Assembly (NCBI RefSeq): GCF_019924045.1
Contig: NZ_JAHXBN010000028.1
Coordinates: 131,174-195,173, forward strand
Direction: 5' to 3'
Origin: Dyadobacter fermentans
Lineage (GTDB): Bacteria; Bacteroidota; Bacteroidia; Cytophagales; Spirosomataceae
Length of the DNA: 64,000 nt
Below the pieces are notes generated by a model. That model was not told the DNA's origin, made no database searches, and worked only from the letters and a program-made list of their open reading frames with translations. Below are positions 44,006 to 53,392 of this stretch, piece after piece (position 1 is the first letter of the stretch; each line of letters begins with the position of its first letter). A program made the translations under genes and the position numbers.

Positions 44006-44875
44006 TTACCGCTCATCCGCTGCTGGCAATGCTTCGGAACGCTCCCCTATTACCAATGCCGCACCGGTAACAGCCGTGGCAGTGACAATAATATCAAACA
44101 AAACACTGACAGTAACCGCGATGGGCTCTGAAACACCCAGCAATACCGACCCCCGCAAGTACACCAGCTCCCGCACCCCTATTCCGCCGATGCTCAGTGG
44201 GAACACGGTAGCGATGGAGGAAAGCAGAAACAGTAACGCATAGTCGGCCCAATGGCCGGTCTCACCCATGGAATAGAGCAAGAAACCGGTGCAGATGATC
44301 TGGAAAACCTGCGTACCGAAAGAAAGCAGCAAAATGCGGCCCAACACCGGGATAATACCCGGCAGCCACTTTTGGGCGCTCCACCAGAGTATTCCAGCCC
44401 CCGGCAATGCCAGTGCGGGTATAGCGGCAATAAACGGATTGCCATAAAACCGGACCATCCCGATCAGCCCGGCCAGCAACCCGAGCATCACAAAACCGAT
44501 CATGCGGTCCCAGAGCAGAATGCGCGTAAGCAGCATCGTGCCATGTGCCGGAAAATGCTGTTTCAAGCGGAGCAGCTTGTAGGCATCGCCCCCCAGCCCG
44601 CCGGGCAGGAACATTCCGTAAAACATGCTGATCCAATGCAGATGCAGCCCGCCGTAATGCGACAGCCCTATTTCGTGCGCTTGAAGGATCGTAGTGAGCC
44701 GCATGGCCGCGGTAATGCGGGAGGCAAGATAAGGCGCAAACGCCAATGCCAACAGCCATTTGTCGGCCTTATCAATGGCGTGCGATACGCTTTCCAGATC
44801 GATACGGCTAAAAACCCACCAAAGGAGCGCGATCGTGATCGAAAGTTTCAGCAGCCATTTCAGGTACTTCATCAT
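44006..44875 (-). CDS. Flippase-like integral membrane protein (LPG synthase TM / UPF0104 family)
   Basis: A 289-residue protein of about eight helices. MMKYLKWLLKLSITIALLWWVFSRIDLESV, taken in its two halves, is the typical N-terminus; GLHLHWISMFYGMFLPGGLGGDAYKLLRL and SIATVFPLSIGGIGVREL carry the conserved Pro-Gly-Gly-x-Gly and Gly-Gly-x-Gly-x-Arg-Glu motifs of this family. It lacks the soluble aminoacyl-transfer domain of MprF. It is the last gene of a three-gene operon, 3 bases after the glycosyltransferase stop, and could help move a lipid-linked sugar; that is inferred from the neighbours. Confidence 0.88.
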   Translation of the reverse strand: MMKYLKWLLKLSITIALLWWVFSRIDLESVSHAIDKADKWLLALAFAPYLASRITAAMRLTTILQAHEIGLSHYGGLHLHWISMFYGMFLPGGLGGDAYKLLRLKQHFPAHGTMLLTRILLWDRMIGFVMLGLLAGLIGMVRFYGNPFIAAIPALALPGAGILWWSAQKWLPGIIPVLGRILLLSFGTQVFQIICTGFLLYSMGETGHWADYALLFLLSSIATVFPLSIGGIGVRELVYLRGSVLLGVSEPIAVTVSVLFDIIVTATAVTGAALVIGERSEALPAADER

Positions 44876-44878
44876 ACG

Positions 44879-46546
44879 TTAGTCTCTTTTCAAATGCACG
44901 AGACCGATATGCTTGCATGCTTCCAGCCGGGTTTGGGGGTTGATAAAACCTGGTTTCAGTTTGGTTGTATCAAAATCGAGGTAGCGGTAAGCCTCGCGTG
45001 CCCGCAACCCGCCCGCCTGCTGCAATGCGAATATCTCGTCGATCGGCCCCACTACCCAGAAGTCCTTCCGGGATGCCAGGGCTGCCGAATCGGCCTCCGT
45101 GTAAAAATACCCGGAATAGTAATTCAGTGTCGGACTTTCCCAGTTCATCACGTAAATATTGTCCTCTTCCAACCCAAGATTCCTGATTTTGCCGGCGATG
45201 TGCTGCCCGGCCTGGTACCTTTGTAGTTCGTAGTAGAAATTCCCGTTCATCAGCACGTTCACCAGCACCGAAGCGCTGAGCGAAATGCCTATCAACCGGT
45301 ATGGCCAGCCTTTGGTCACCCGCCACTCGTAGACTACCAGATACAGCGCCGGCACGACCAGTAGTATAAGGGCATATGCTTTCAAGGGAAACAAATAGAG
45401 GTTAATCGGGAGCCCCAGCAGGATCATGACCACCGCCACGAACTTTTGCATGCCATTGAGCAACTTGCTTTCGGTGCTCTCCGCATCGACTTTTTCCAGC
45501 TCGCCGGCGATGAGGATCGCAAAAAACGGGAATAGGATATTGAGATAATGCGGCAAGCGGAAATTGGATGCCGAAAGAATGCAGAACATCACGACAATCG
45601 TGGTCCAGCTGAGTATCTCGCCGTTCTTTTCAGGAGAAAATCTTCTTTTAACTAACGCAAACCCTCTTCTAAATACAGCCCAGTAACCCAGCAGGCACCA
45701 CGGCAATAGTGCCCATAGCAGCGAATGAAAAAACAGGAACGGGTCGTTGCCGCCGGAGCTTCCCCAGTTCACGCCGTTGAGCCGCTCGGTATTTTGGTAA
45801 AAGAGGATAAATGCGACGCCCGAAGTACGGCTTATCCCGCGAATGACCTTGCCCGGATGGAGGTCATATTGCAGATAATAGGAGTACAACACCGGACTGA
45901 TGAATACAAAGAAAAGCGGTAGGGCCCAGATCCATTTCAGCGAAAACAGGAACCGCCAGTTCCGTGTGTACAGCAGCTGCGAGCCGACGGCGATCACCGG
46001 TACTGCCGCTCCCGACATGCCCTTCGTCGAAAACGACAATGCGAGCACCGCGGTGCCCGCGATCAGCATGGCGGGTTTCAATGTAACGGTGTATTCGTAC
46101 AACAACCAGGTGGCGGTAATGATGAATGAAAGCAGCAATGCATCCATTCTGACGTCGTTATGAGCGAGAATGTACGCCTGGGTGGACACGAGGATCAGCA
46201 CGGCGTGCGTGCCGGCTTGCCGGCCGTACAGCCTCGCAGCCAGCCGGTAGGTAGCGTAAATGCCCGGGATCGCCAGCAGCAGGCTCGGCAATTTGTACGA
46301 TAGGGTTCCGATTCCCAACAGCACATCCCCCAGCGCGGAGAGCCAGAAGAGCATATGCGGCTTGTCGAGATAATCGCGGCCGCGATCGATAAGGCTCACG
46401 TAGTCGCCCGTGAGGTGCATATGCATGCCAATGAGCGCATGGTGCGCGCTGTCATTGTCAAACAGCGGCAGCAGCAAGCCAAGGATGTAAATCGACAGGA
46501 TAAGGCCGGCATAGAGGTACCGGATATAAGGCGGATGTGTTTGCAT
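44879..46546 (-). CDS. GT39/ArnT-like membrane glycosyltransferase
   Basis: A 555-residue protein with 10-12 helices. ATG 46546 (MQTHPPYIRYLYAGLILSIYI) is used; the frame's extension to 46876 lies entirely inside the preceding gene and reads as non-hydrophobic junk. The first periplasmic loop has FDNDSAHHALIG and RGRDYLDKPHMLFWLSAL, resembling the Asp/Glu and Lys-Pro-Pro motifs of dolichyl-phosphate-mannose and ArnT transferases, which use polyprenyl-phosphate sugars. The C-terminal 130 residues form a soluble domain. It starts 8 bases after the GT2 gene, which could make its polyprenyl-phosphate-sugar donor. Confidence 0.85.
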   Translation of the reverse strand: MQTHPPYIRYLYAGLILSIYILGLLLPLFDNDSAHHALIGMHMHLTGDYVSLIDRGRDYLDKPHMLFWLSALGDVLLGIGTLSYKLPSLLLAIPGIYATYRLAARLYGRQAGTHAVLILVSTQAYILAHNDVRMDALLLSFIITATWLLYEYTVTLKPAMLIAGTAVLALSFSTKGMSGAAVPVIAVGSQLLYTRNWRFLFSLKWIWALPLFFVFISPVLYSYYLQYDLHPGKVIRGISRTSGVAFILFYQNTERLNGVNWGSSGGNDPFLFFHSLLWALLPWCLLGYWAVFRRGFALVKRRFSPEKNGEILSWTTIVVMFCILSASNFRLPHYLNILFPFFAILIAGELEKVDAESTESKLLNGMQKFVAVVMILLGLPINLYLFPLKAYALILLVVPALYLVVYEWRVTKGWPYRLIGISLSASVLVNVLMNGNFYYELQRYQAGQHIAGKIRNLGLEEDNIYVMNWESPTLNYYSGYFYTEADSAALASRKDFWVVGPIDEIFALQQAGGLRAREAYRYLDFDTTKLKPGFINPQTRLEACKHIGLVHLKRD

Positions 46547-46554
46547 AAAAAATC

Positions 46555-47607
46555 TCAGGGTCTCACTGGTTCGCTCGTTCTGCGCTCCTGTTTGGCTGTG
46601 TGCACGTTGCGCGTCGCCGGTTCGACCGGCCGCTCGATCATCTCCCGGATGGTGTATGGTGTTTTGCCGGAACCCTCGTAGTAGCTGCGCATAAGCATTT
46701 CGGCGATCAGGCCCATGAGCACGATCACGATGCCGGACAGCGCCAGCGCTAGACCCGCCAATGTACCGGTAGTCCCCGAAAACAGGTGAAGCAATTGCCA
46801 GAGCAGCAGCAATATCCCCGCAGCCAGCAAGCTCCCGCCCAATGCTCCAAAAAGGTGCATGGGCTTTTTCATCCACCGCTGCATATAAATCATCAGGAGC
46901 AAATCGCCCAGCACGCGCGTGGTCCGACCGAGGCCGTATTTCGATTTCCCGAAGCGGCGCTTGTGATGCCGCACAGGCACCTCGGTCATGCGGGCGCCGG
47001 TGATATTGCCCAGCACGGGAATAAACCGGTGCAGTTCGCCGTATAGCCCAAGGCGTTCGGCAACCTCCCTGCGGAAAACTTTTAGCGTGCAGCCGTAGTC
47101 TCGCAGGTGTACGCCTGTGAGACTACGGATCATGGCATTGGCCATCCGGCTGGGCAGTTTGCGAAGCAGCAAACCATCGAGGCGGTTGGCGCGGTAGCCG
47201 GCCACAATGTCCCAATGACCACTGCGGGCGTGGTCGAGCATCGCGGGGATATCGGCCGGGTCGTTCTGAAGGTCGCCGTCGAGGGTAACAATGTATTCGC
47301 CCGAAGCGTGGGCAATGCCGGCGGCCATAGCGTTGGTCTGCCCGAAGTTACGGGTCATGACGATCACCTTCAAACGCTCGTCGCCGGCCTGTTTCAGCAT
47401 TTTTACGGTATTGTCCGTAGAACCATCGTCCACCGCTACGATCTCGTAGTTGAAGTTTTTAAGGGTATCGCGCACGGCATCGAGCAAATGAGGCACGTTA
47501 TCCTGCTCATTAAAAAGTGGTATGACGATTGAAATCTGGCAGCCGTGTTTTCTCCGTATTTCAGGAAACAAATCATACGATGCGTGCAGCTCGAAAAATC
47601 CTTCCAT
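46555..47607 (-). CDS. GT2 polyprenyl-phosphate glycosyltransferase (DPM1/ArnC-like)
   Basis: A 350-residue enzyme. The GT-A domain shows ISIVIPLFNEQDNVPHLL, VDDGSTDNT, a DGDLQNDP metal-binding motif, YRANRLDGLLLRKLPSR and RDYGCTLKVFRREV, typical of transferases that put a sugar on polyprenyl phosphate. Two C-terminal helices (near residues 235-300) anchor it in the membrane. It is the first gene of the operon; with the GT39-like and flippase-like genes it makes a plausible route to sugar modification of lipid A or another envelope polymer. The exact sugar is unknown. Confidence 0.92.
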   Translation of the reverse strand: MEGFFELHASYDLFPEIRRKHGCQISIVIPLFNEQDNVPHLLDAVRDTLKNFNYEIVAVDDGSTDNTVKMLKQAGDERLKVIVMTRNFGQTNAMAAGIAHASGEYIVTLDGDLQNDPADIPAMLDHARSGHWDIVAGYRANRLDGLLLRKLPSRMANAMIRSLTGVHLRDYGCTLKVFRREVAERLGLYGELHRFIPVLGNITGARMTEVPVRHHKRRFGKSKYGLGRTTRVLGDLLLMIYMQRWMKKPMHLFGALGGSLLAAGILLLLWQLLHLFSGTTGTLAGLALALSGIVIVLMGLIAEMLMRSYYEGSGKTPYTIREMIERPVEPATRNVHTAKQERRTSEPVRP

Positions 47608-47879
47608 TCTAATCGAAACTATATGATGGTTGTTGATGTAGCCGGACCGAAGTGTCCTTCCCCGGAAACAATGAAGATAATGGGCGGGTTTGTGAGTTTT
47701 GAAGTACTCATAATTTGATAATAATAAGCCCTTGAGCAGCCCGTATCCTTCTCAATTTGATTACATTAACACAATATTCAACTCAAACTCCGCAGCTCGC
47801 ACTCTGTCGAACTCTTGCTGTTCTACTTATAGAAATATTTAACTAAATTCGACACCAGTCACCTCGTTATAAGAACTCT

Positions 47880-50800
47880 ATGAAAAACACGCTACTAATC
47901 GCTTGTTGGCTCCTGCTGGGCCTTCAAATGGCCAGGGCCCAGGTGGGCCGCCCTGAACTCAACAGCTTTACGTCACGGACGGGCGCCCGACCGACCATCG
48001 ACCAGGCCACCAACGCATTGAGTTTTCTCCGGTTCCCCTCGCAGCGGGCTTACCCTGTCGCCGGAAATGATGTAAGCCAAAAGGCCACGGGTTTCATTGC
48101 CGCCAATCGTGCCATGCTGGGTATGCAGCGATCCGATGACGACTTCCGTTTCCGCGCGCAGCATACGGATGCCTTCGGCTTCCAGCACGTGACCCTCGAA
48201 CAAACCTACCAGGGCGTGCCGGTGTTCGACGGTACGTACAAATTTCACTTCGATAAAAGCCTCGACCTGATGGCCGTCAATGGCAACCTGATCACGAACA
48301 TCAAGGTCAATGTTGTGCCCGAACTCGCCCAGCACGAAGCCGAGGCCATCGCCGTGGCCCTCGTGGAAGATCAGCTGATGAAAAAAACTGCTACCCCGCT
48401 GCGCGCGGCAAAAAGTGCGCTATACATATTTCAAAAAGGGCTGCTGCAAGGCTATAATGGACAGAAATCGCTCGTGTATGAAGTAGAGGTAAAAAACGAC
48501 GGCGGCGTCCGCGAGTTTCTTTACATCGACGCCCACAGCGGGGCATTAGTGGAACAATTCACGGGCGTCCACGGGATTCAGCGAAAACTCTACGAAACGT
48601 CGGTGAGCGTGCCCAACCTCCGCTGGCAGGAAGGTGACGCGTTTCCGGGAAGCCTGGATGTGTGGCAGCAATCGGAAGTGCAGTCGGCCGGTTTTATATA
48701 CAACCTGATGAAAAACAGCTTCGGAATGCTGTCCTATGACGGCCTCGACGCTCCGATGATCACGATCAACAACAATCCGCTCGTAGGCTGCCCCAATGCC
48801 AACTGGAATGGAGTTACCGCCAACTATTGCACGCAGACCGCATCCGACGACGTGGTGGCGCACGAGTGGGCGCACGCCTACACGGAAAACACCAGCGGCC
48901 TCGTATACGGATGGCAGGCAGGCGCGCTCAACGAGGCCTTTTCCGATATCTGGGGCGAAGTGGTGGACCAGCTCGACGGGTACATGGACGGCGGTGAAAG
49001 CGCCCTGCCCAGAACCGGTTGCGGCAGCTCGAACCGCTGGCAGATGGGCGAACAGGCAACGGCATTTGGCGGCGCATTACGCGATATGTGGAGTCCCACC
49101 TGTTTCGGGCAGCCGGGCAAGGTTTCCGACCCGCAGTACTGGTGCTTTCCCGACGACAACGGCGGCGTGCATATCAACAGCGGCGTTCTCAACCACGCAT
49201 TTGCGCTGCTCGTCGATGGAGGTACTTATAATGGACAAACGATCACGGGCATCGGCATGACCAAGGCCTCGCATATTTTCTGGCGTGCGCAATCGGTCTA
49301 CATGACGCGCACAACTGATTTCGCAGCGGTGGCGGATATGCTCGAAGATGCCCTGGCATCCCTCACCGGCCTGCCGCTGCTATCGCTTACCACCGACGCC
49401 GCGGCAGCAAGCCCATCGGCCCTGGTCATCGACGCCAACGACGCAACCCAGCTTGCCAAGGTTATACAGGCTGTGGAACTGCGTGCAGAAACCAGATGCG
49501 CCTACACGGCACTTCTGAAGCCCGCGCCCGCGCTGTGTGAAGGTGCCAACGAGGGTACGGCATTGTATTATGAGAGTTTTGAAAGCGGAATGGGCGGTTT
49601 TACCACTTCTTCCCAAACCACTTCCGGCACCTGGGAAGGGCGCAGCTGGGTACAGGCCGACGCCCCGGGCGGGCGGACGGGTAAAGTCGCTTTCGGCATC
49701 GATTACCCGGGCGGTAACTGTATCAATTCCTTTCAGCAGGGACTGATCCGGATGGAAAGCCCGGCGATCGCGATCCCGGCCGGCACAGCGGGCACCCTGG
49801 CGATGGCATTCGACCATTATGTAGCCACCGAGCAAGGAATGGACGGCGGCAATATCAAGTATTCGATCAATGGCGGGGCGTGGACCATCGTGCCGGCCAC
49901 TGCATTTGCCGCCAATCCGTATAATATGAACCTTACCACCTCCGGGGCTGGAAATACTAATCCGTTGCAGGGGCAGCCTGCATTCAGCGGATCCGACGGA
50001 GGCACCATAGCCGGTTCCTGGGGGCAAAGCCAGATCAACCTGTCGGCCCTGTCGCTGCTTCCGGGCCAGAATATTCGATTCCGGTTCGAAATGGGAACGG
50101 ATGGCTGCGGAGCGGTGGACGGCTGGTACATCGATAACCTTCGCGTGTACACCTGCGCGAGCACGCCTGCGGTACATTTTCTCACGTCGGAAGCAACCGT
50201 GAACGAAGGAGAGGCGACCATCAGTTCGGGCTGCCTGAATTATATTGACAAGATTGTGACGGTATTGATCGACAAAGCTCCTTCCCAGCCCGTCACCGTC
50301 ACGCTGAATGCCCCCGGCGGTACAGCCAAGCAGGGCGCAACAGCCGACTACACCATTTCGCCCACGTCGCTGACCCTTTCAGCCGCATCGCCGAGCCAGA
50401 ATGTTACCGTCAGAATTTACAATGACGCCTATGTGGAAGGCACCGAAACCATCACCCTCTCCTACGCGCTCAATGCCAATGGCGGCAATGGTTACGCCGC
50501 AGTGGATTTCCAGGATTTCCAGTTATCCATCACCGACGATGACCTCTCTCCGGGTATTTACACCGATGTGCTGCTCAATTCCGATTTTGACGATGGTCCC
50601 GGCGATTGGCAGGTACACAATGGAGGCAACAGTGACTACACCTGGATCGTAGCCCAATACTCGGATGCCGGCCTGGACGCACAGGGCTCGCCGTTCTTTT
50701 TCGTAAACAGCAACACGCCGCAAGGCAACGCCATCCTCATCGACGAATACCTTGAATCTCCGCCTGTGAACACGGCAGGCCGCGAGAATATCCTGCTGTC

Positions 50801-52088
50801 CTTTTCGCAGGCGTGGTTACCGTTTATCGGAAGCTATGCGGAGCAGGGTACCATTGAAGTTTGGGATGGCAATGCCTGGCAGCTTTTGTTAACCCAAAAT
50901 GAAGCCACAGGCAAGCTGGGCGATCTGCTGACGTTCACTGCCGACGTCCGAAACGTTGTGATTCCGGCGCAATATGCCAACCCGAACATGAAAGTACGAT
51001 TCCGCTTCGTCGCGAATTCTGAACGTTGGTGGGCCGTGGATAATGTGAAGATCTCGGCTTCACGCGCGGATGCGATCCTCACGACGGTCAACACCGGAAA
51101 TGCCGACCAGCAATATCTTGGCCCGAACGAAACCGCTGTTTTCTACGATCCTTCCACCGGAAACATCATGGCGAAGATCAAAAATCTGAGCGCACACGAC
51201 TATGGCTGCACGACTGTCGAGGTGGACCGGGCCGGTACCGACGCTGTGCCGTTTTCAAGTTTCCAGGTTACCAACAAAACATTTAAGGTAACGCCTGCCA
51301 ATAATAACCCCAGCGGCAACTACGAGATCACGCTTTACTATAAATCGTCGGAGCTTCCGACCTTTAACGGGACGAAGATCAAATCCATGTGCAAACGTGA
51401 AGGCGGCATTCCCACCGGCACGGGTACCTCGGTATTCGTGGATGTCCAATCCGCCGCAGCATTAAATACCGATTACGCCTTTACTTCGACTTTCACGACC
51501 GGCTTCTCCGGTTTCGGGCTATCGGATGCCCCGGTTGGAAGCGCGCTTCCGGTGACACTTATCAGCTTTGACGGCAAAAACACGCCCGAAGGCAACCGGT
51601 TGGAGTGGCGCACCAGCGCAGAGCAGGACAATGCCTATTTCGCAATCGAGAAAAGCGCAAACGGCCGCTCTTTCACGGAAGCAGGCAGAGTGGCCGGGGC
51701 CGGGAATTCCTCCGTCGAAAACCGCTATCATTTTACTGATACCGAATTTCCGAGCGGAATTACCTATTACCGGCTCAAACAGGTCGACACCGACGCAAAA
51801 TTTGAATATAGCCGCATCATCGCCATCAATTCGCTGACAGCTGGCCATGTCAAGTTCTATCCAAATCCCGTCCAATCGACGCTGCATATCGAGTTAGCCG
51901 ACCAGCAAAGCGGGCTCGTCAATGCGGAAGTGATCAATGCCTCGGGCCAGAAAGTGCTGGTACGTGAGAAGATTGCATTGCAAAATGGAAGATTTCAGAT
52001 ACCCGTAGGAAGGCTGGCCGCAGGCGCTTATCAGGTGGTGATTTCCGGCAGCGGCAAAGTGCACCAGCTATCGGTATTCAAGCCATAA
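47880..52088 (+). CDS. Secreted M4 (thermolysin-family) metalloprotease with T9SS sorting domain
   Basis: A 1402-residue multidomain exoprotease. The signal peptide is MKNTLLIACWLLLGLQMARAQ. An FTP/PepSY propeptide covers about residues 50-210. The M4 domain has HEWAH (zinc ligands His328 and His332, catalytic Glu329), the third ligand in NEAFSDIWGE (Glu352) and the active-site His431 in VHINSG. Next are a jelly-roll/MAM-like segment (about 555-760), a Calx-beta domain (about 765-890, ending SITDDD), and a second lectin-like segment. The last 75 residues (VKFYPNPVQSTLHIEL to LSVFKP) are a type A sorting tag, so the protein should leave the cell by type IX secretion and be anchored or released. 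The gene is monocistronic. Confidence 0.95.
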   Translation: MKNTLLIACWLLLGLQMARAQVGRPELNSFTSRTGARPTIDQATNALSFLRFPSQRAYPVAGNDVSQKATGFIAANRAMLGMQRSDDDFRFRAQHTDAFGFQHVTLEQTYQGVPVFDGTYKFHFDKSLDLMAVNGNLITNIKVNVVPELAQHEAEAIAVALVEDQLMKKTATPLRAAKSALYIFQKGLLQGYNGQKSLVYEVEVKNDGGVREFLYIDAHSGALVEQFTGVHGIQRKLYETSVSVPNLRWQEGDAFPGSLDVWQQSEVQSAGFIYNLMKNSFGMLSYDGLDAPMITINNNPLVGCPNANWNGVTANYCTQTASDDVVAHEWAHAYTENTSGLVYGWQAGALNEAFSDIWGEVVDQLDGYMDGGESALPRTGCGSSNRWQMGEQATAFGGALRDMWSPTCFGQPGKVSDPQYWCFPDDNGGVHINSGVLNHAFALLVDGGTYNGQTITGIGMTKASHIFWRAQSVYMTRTTDFAAVADMLEDALASLTGLPLLSLTTDAAAASPSALVIDANDATQLAKVIQAVELRAETRCAYTALLKPAPALCEGANEGTALYYESFESGMGGFTTSSQTTSGTWEGRSWVQADAPGGRTGKVAFGIDYPGGNCINSFQQGLIRMESPAIAIPAGTAGTLAMAFDHYVATEQGMDGGNIKYSINGGAWTIVPATAFAANPYNMNLTTSGAGNTNPLQGQPAFSGSDGGTIAGSWGQSQINLSALSLLPGQNIRFRFEMGTDGCGAVDGWYIDNLRVYTCASTPAVHFLTSEATVNEGEATISSGCLNYIDKIVTVLIDKAPSQPVTVTLNAPGGTAKQGATADYTISPTSLTLSAASPSQNVTVRIYNDAYVEGTETITLSYALNANGGNGYAAVDFQDFQLSITDDDLSPGIYTDVLLNSDFDDGPGDWQVHNGGNSDYTWIVAQYSDAGLDAQGSPFFFVNSNTPQGNAILIDEYLESPPVNTAGRENILLSFSQAWLPFIGSYAEQGTIEVWDGNAWQLLLTQNEATGKLGDLLTFTADVRNVVIPAQYANPNMKVRFRFVANSERWWAVDNVKISASRADAILTTVNTGNADQQYLGPNETAVFYDPSTGNIMAKIKNLSAHDYGCTTVEVDRAGTDAVPFSSFQVTNKTFKVTPANNNPSGNYEITLYYKSSELPTFNGTKIKSMCKREGGIPTGTGTSVFVDVQSAAALNTDYAFTSTFTTGFSGFGLSDAPVGSALPVTLISFDGKNTPEGNRLEWRTSAEQDNAYFAIEKSANGRSFTEAGRVAGAGNSSVENRYHFTDTEFPSGITYYRLKQVDTDAKFEYSRIIAINSLTAGHVKFYPNPVQSTLHIELADQQSGLVNAEVINASGQKVLVREKIALQNGRFQIPVGRLAAGAYQVVISGSGKVHQLSVFKP

Positions 52089-52108
52089 ATTCCGGAACTG
52101 GTTTTAAC

Positions 52109-52146
52109 AAAAAATGGGCCGTGCTTCTCAGTGCGGCCCATTTTTT
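52109..52146 (+). terminator. Bidirectional terminator after the M4 protease gene
   Basis: AAAAAATGGGCCG pairs with CGGCCCATTTTTT around a 12-base loop. The A/T flanks make it work on both strands, so it also serves the converging lipoprotein gene at 52163. Confidence 0.9.
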
Positions 52147-52162
52147 GTTCGTTTAATACTAT

Positions 52163-52702
52163 TTAAAGAAGCGCCTGCCTGACTTTCACCAGCCAGTCGG
52201 CTATTTCCTTCGCATCGGAATCCTTATTGTACACACTGTTATCGCCGACGCTTTGCAGCAATACCGCCTGGTAAGTTTTCGATCCGGTATCATAACGGTA
52301 CACATAGAACGAGCTGGCTCCCATGTCCGCACCAACACTGACCGGATCGGTATAATCCTTGTCGCTTACCCGCCTCAGCTTACTCACATATTCGGACAGT
52401 TCGTTTGCCGGAACAGTGTATTTGGAAATCGTCGTTTTCGCCACTCTTTCATCCATTTCCGCCACGGTAAATGGGCCTGCGTTAGCGAATTTCCAGTCCT
52501 TCGGTTTGTCATAGGTCCGCACGCGTCCCTTTTTATCGATCAGGAAACCGTTGTTCTGGAAACCCCAGGCGTAGTTGACATAATTGACCTCGAAAAGGAT
52601 TTCCTGCTCGTCGGAAACGGAAATCTCATCATCCGAACAACCGGGTAATGCGATGGCCACGGCGATCATACAAAGCGAGACTAAAAACGATCTGGTTTTC
52701 AT
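52163..52702 (-). CDS. Hypothetical lipoprotein, 179 aa
   Basis: MKTRSFLVSLCMIAVAIALPGCSDDE shows a clear lipobox (PGC, Cys22) followed by Ser-Asp-Asp. The mature protein has a beta-rich first part (EILFEVNYVNYAWGFQNNGF, DKKGRVRTYDKP) and a helical second part (TVAEMDERVAKTTI, ELSEYVSKLRRVSD). No family is recognised. It is followed by the shared terminator; the next gene upstream on this strand, another small lipoprotein, is 141 bases away. Confidence 0.75.
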   Translation of the reverse strand: MKTRSFLVSLCMIAVAIALPGCSDDEISVSDEQEILFEVNYVNYAWGFQNNGFLIDKKGRVRTYDKPKDWKFANAGPFTVAEMDERVAKTTISKYTVPANELSEYVSKLRRVSDKDYTDPVSVGADMGASSFYVYRYDTGSKTYQAVLLQSVGDNSVYNKDSDAKEIADWLVKVRQALL

Positions 52703-52843
52703 GACATTATCAGCTAATGGGATTAAAGTTACAAATTTTCCACCAACTAAGAATATGACAAAACAGACTGTTTAAAGGTTGTCACCCATCGCCTTTATTC
52801 CGGATTCTGGACAATCCGTGAGTGTGTATACGGAATCTTCCGC

Positions 52844-53287
52844 TTACTCCACCGCAATGTATTTACCTGAGCAGGCTTCGATACAGCCATAACCCAGCGT
52901 AAGCTTGCTGGCCGACAGATCTGAATAAAACCAGATATGCGACGGCGCGGTCTTATCGATCGGGATTAGCTCCACGCGCTTGTCGTCGAGCACTTTATAT
53001 GCGTTGAACAAAGGCACCGAAGATTGTCCCTGGCCTTTTGTCTCTATAAATTCTCCGTTTTCCTTAAACTCGATGGTATGGGCCACATCGGCCGTCACTT
53101 CGCGGTAGGTCCCGCTGCCGTCACCCGGATCGGCGAGGTATTCGGTGAGCTTCCATTTTCCGATCAGGCCGTTGTTTTCCTTCATGGCTCTTTTAGCCGT
53201 GTCGTCGATTGGGTCGGCGGTTTCGTTCTTGCAGGCCATCACCGTCCAGAGGAGCATCAGCGCAAGGAATAAGCGGGTTGTTTTCAT
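52844..53287 (-). CDS. Lipocalin-like lipoprotein, 147 aa
   Basis: The leader MKTTRLFLALMLLWTVMACKNE ends in a lipobox with Cys19. The mature part begins with a helix and then LIGKWKLTEYLADPGDGSG, the G-x-W strand found in Bacteroidota lipocalin-like (DUF4923/lipocalin_4-type) lipoproteins; HTIEFKENGEFIETKG and LTLGYGCIEACSGKYIAVE provide later strands, with two Cys near the end. The ligand is unknown. Its leader region contains the 72-bp inverted-repeat segment. Confidence 0.8.
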   Translation of the reverse strand: MKTTRLFLALMLLWTVMACKNETADPIDDTAKRAMKENNGLIGKWKLTEYLADPGDGSGTYREVTADVAHTIEFKENGEFIETKGQGQSSVPLFNAYKVLDDKRVELIPIDKTAPSHIWFYSDLSASKLTLGYGCIEACSGKYIAVE

Positions 53288-53303
53288 GGGCTAAGAATTA
53301 AAT

Positions 53304-53375
53304 TGGTTTCGGTTACATAGATTCGCCCGTTTCTTCTTTCGTTGGAATAGCAGGAAAATTTTGTAACCGAAACCA
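53304..53375. repeat. 72-bp segment bounded by 14-bp perfect inverted repeats
   Basis: TGGTTTCGGTTACA (53304-53317) and TGTAACCGAAACCA (53362-53375) are exact inverse copies with 44 bases between them. It fills most of the 105 bases between the AlkB gene and the lipocalin-like gene, both on the minus strand, and lies 16 bases before the lipocalin start. It could be a paired operator, a leader hairpin or a very short inverted-repeat element; no target duplication is seen at its edges. Confidence 0.75.
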
Positions 53376-53392
53376 CGCATTCATAGTTGCCA

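Noticed and set aside
44252..45226. 324-codon plus-strand frame across the flippase and GT39 genes
   Set aside because: It crosses two well-supported opposite-strand genes and is rich in Pro/Gln/Arg without domain pattern.
46547..46876. 110-codon extension of the GT39-like protein
   Set aside because: It lies within the GT2 gene in another frame and lacks hydrophobic or conserved features.
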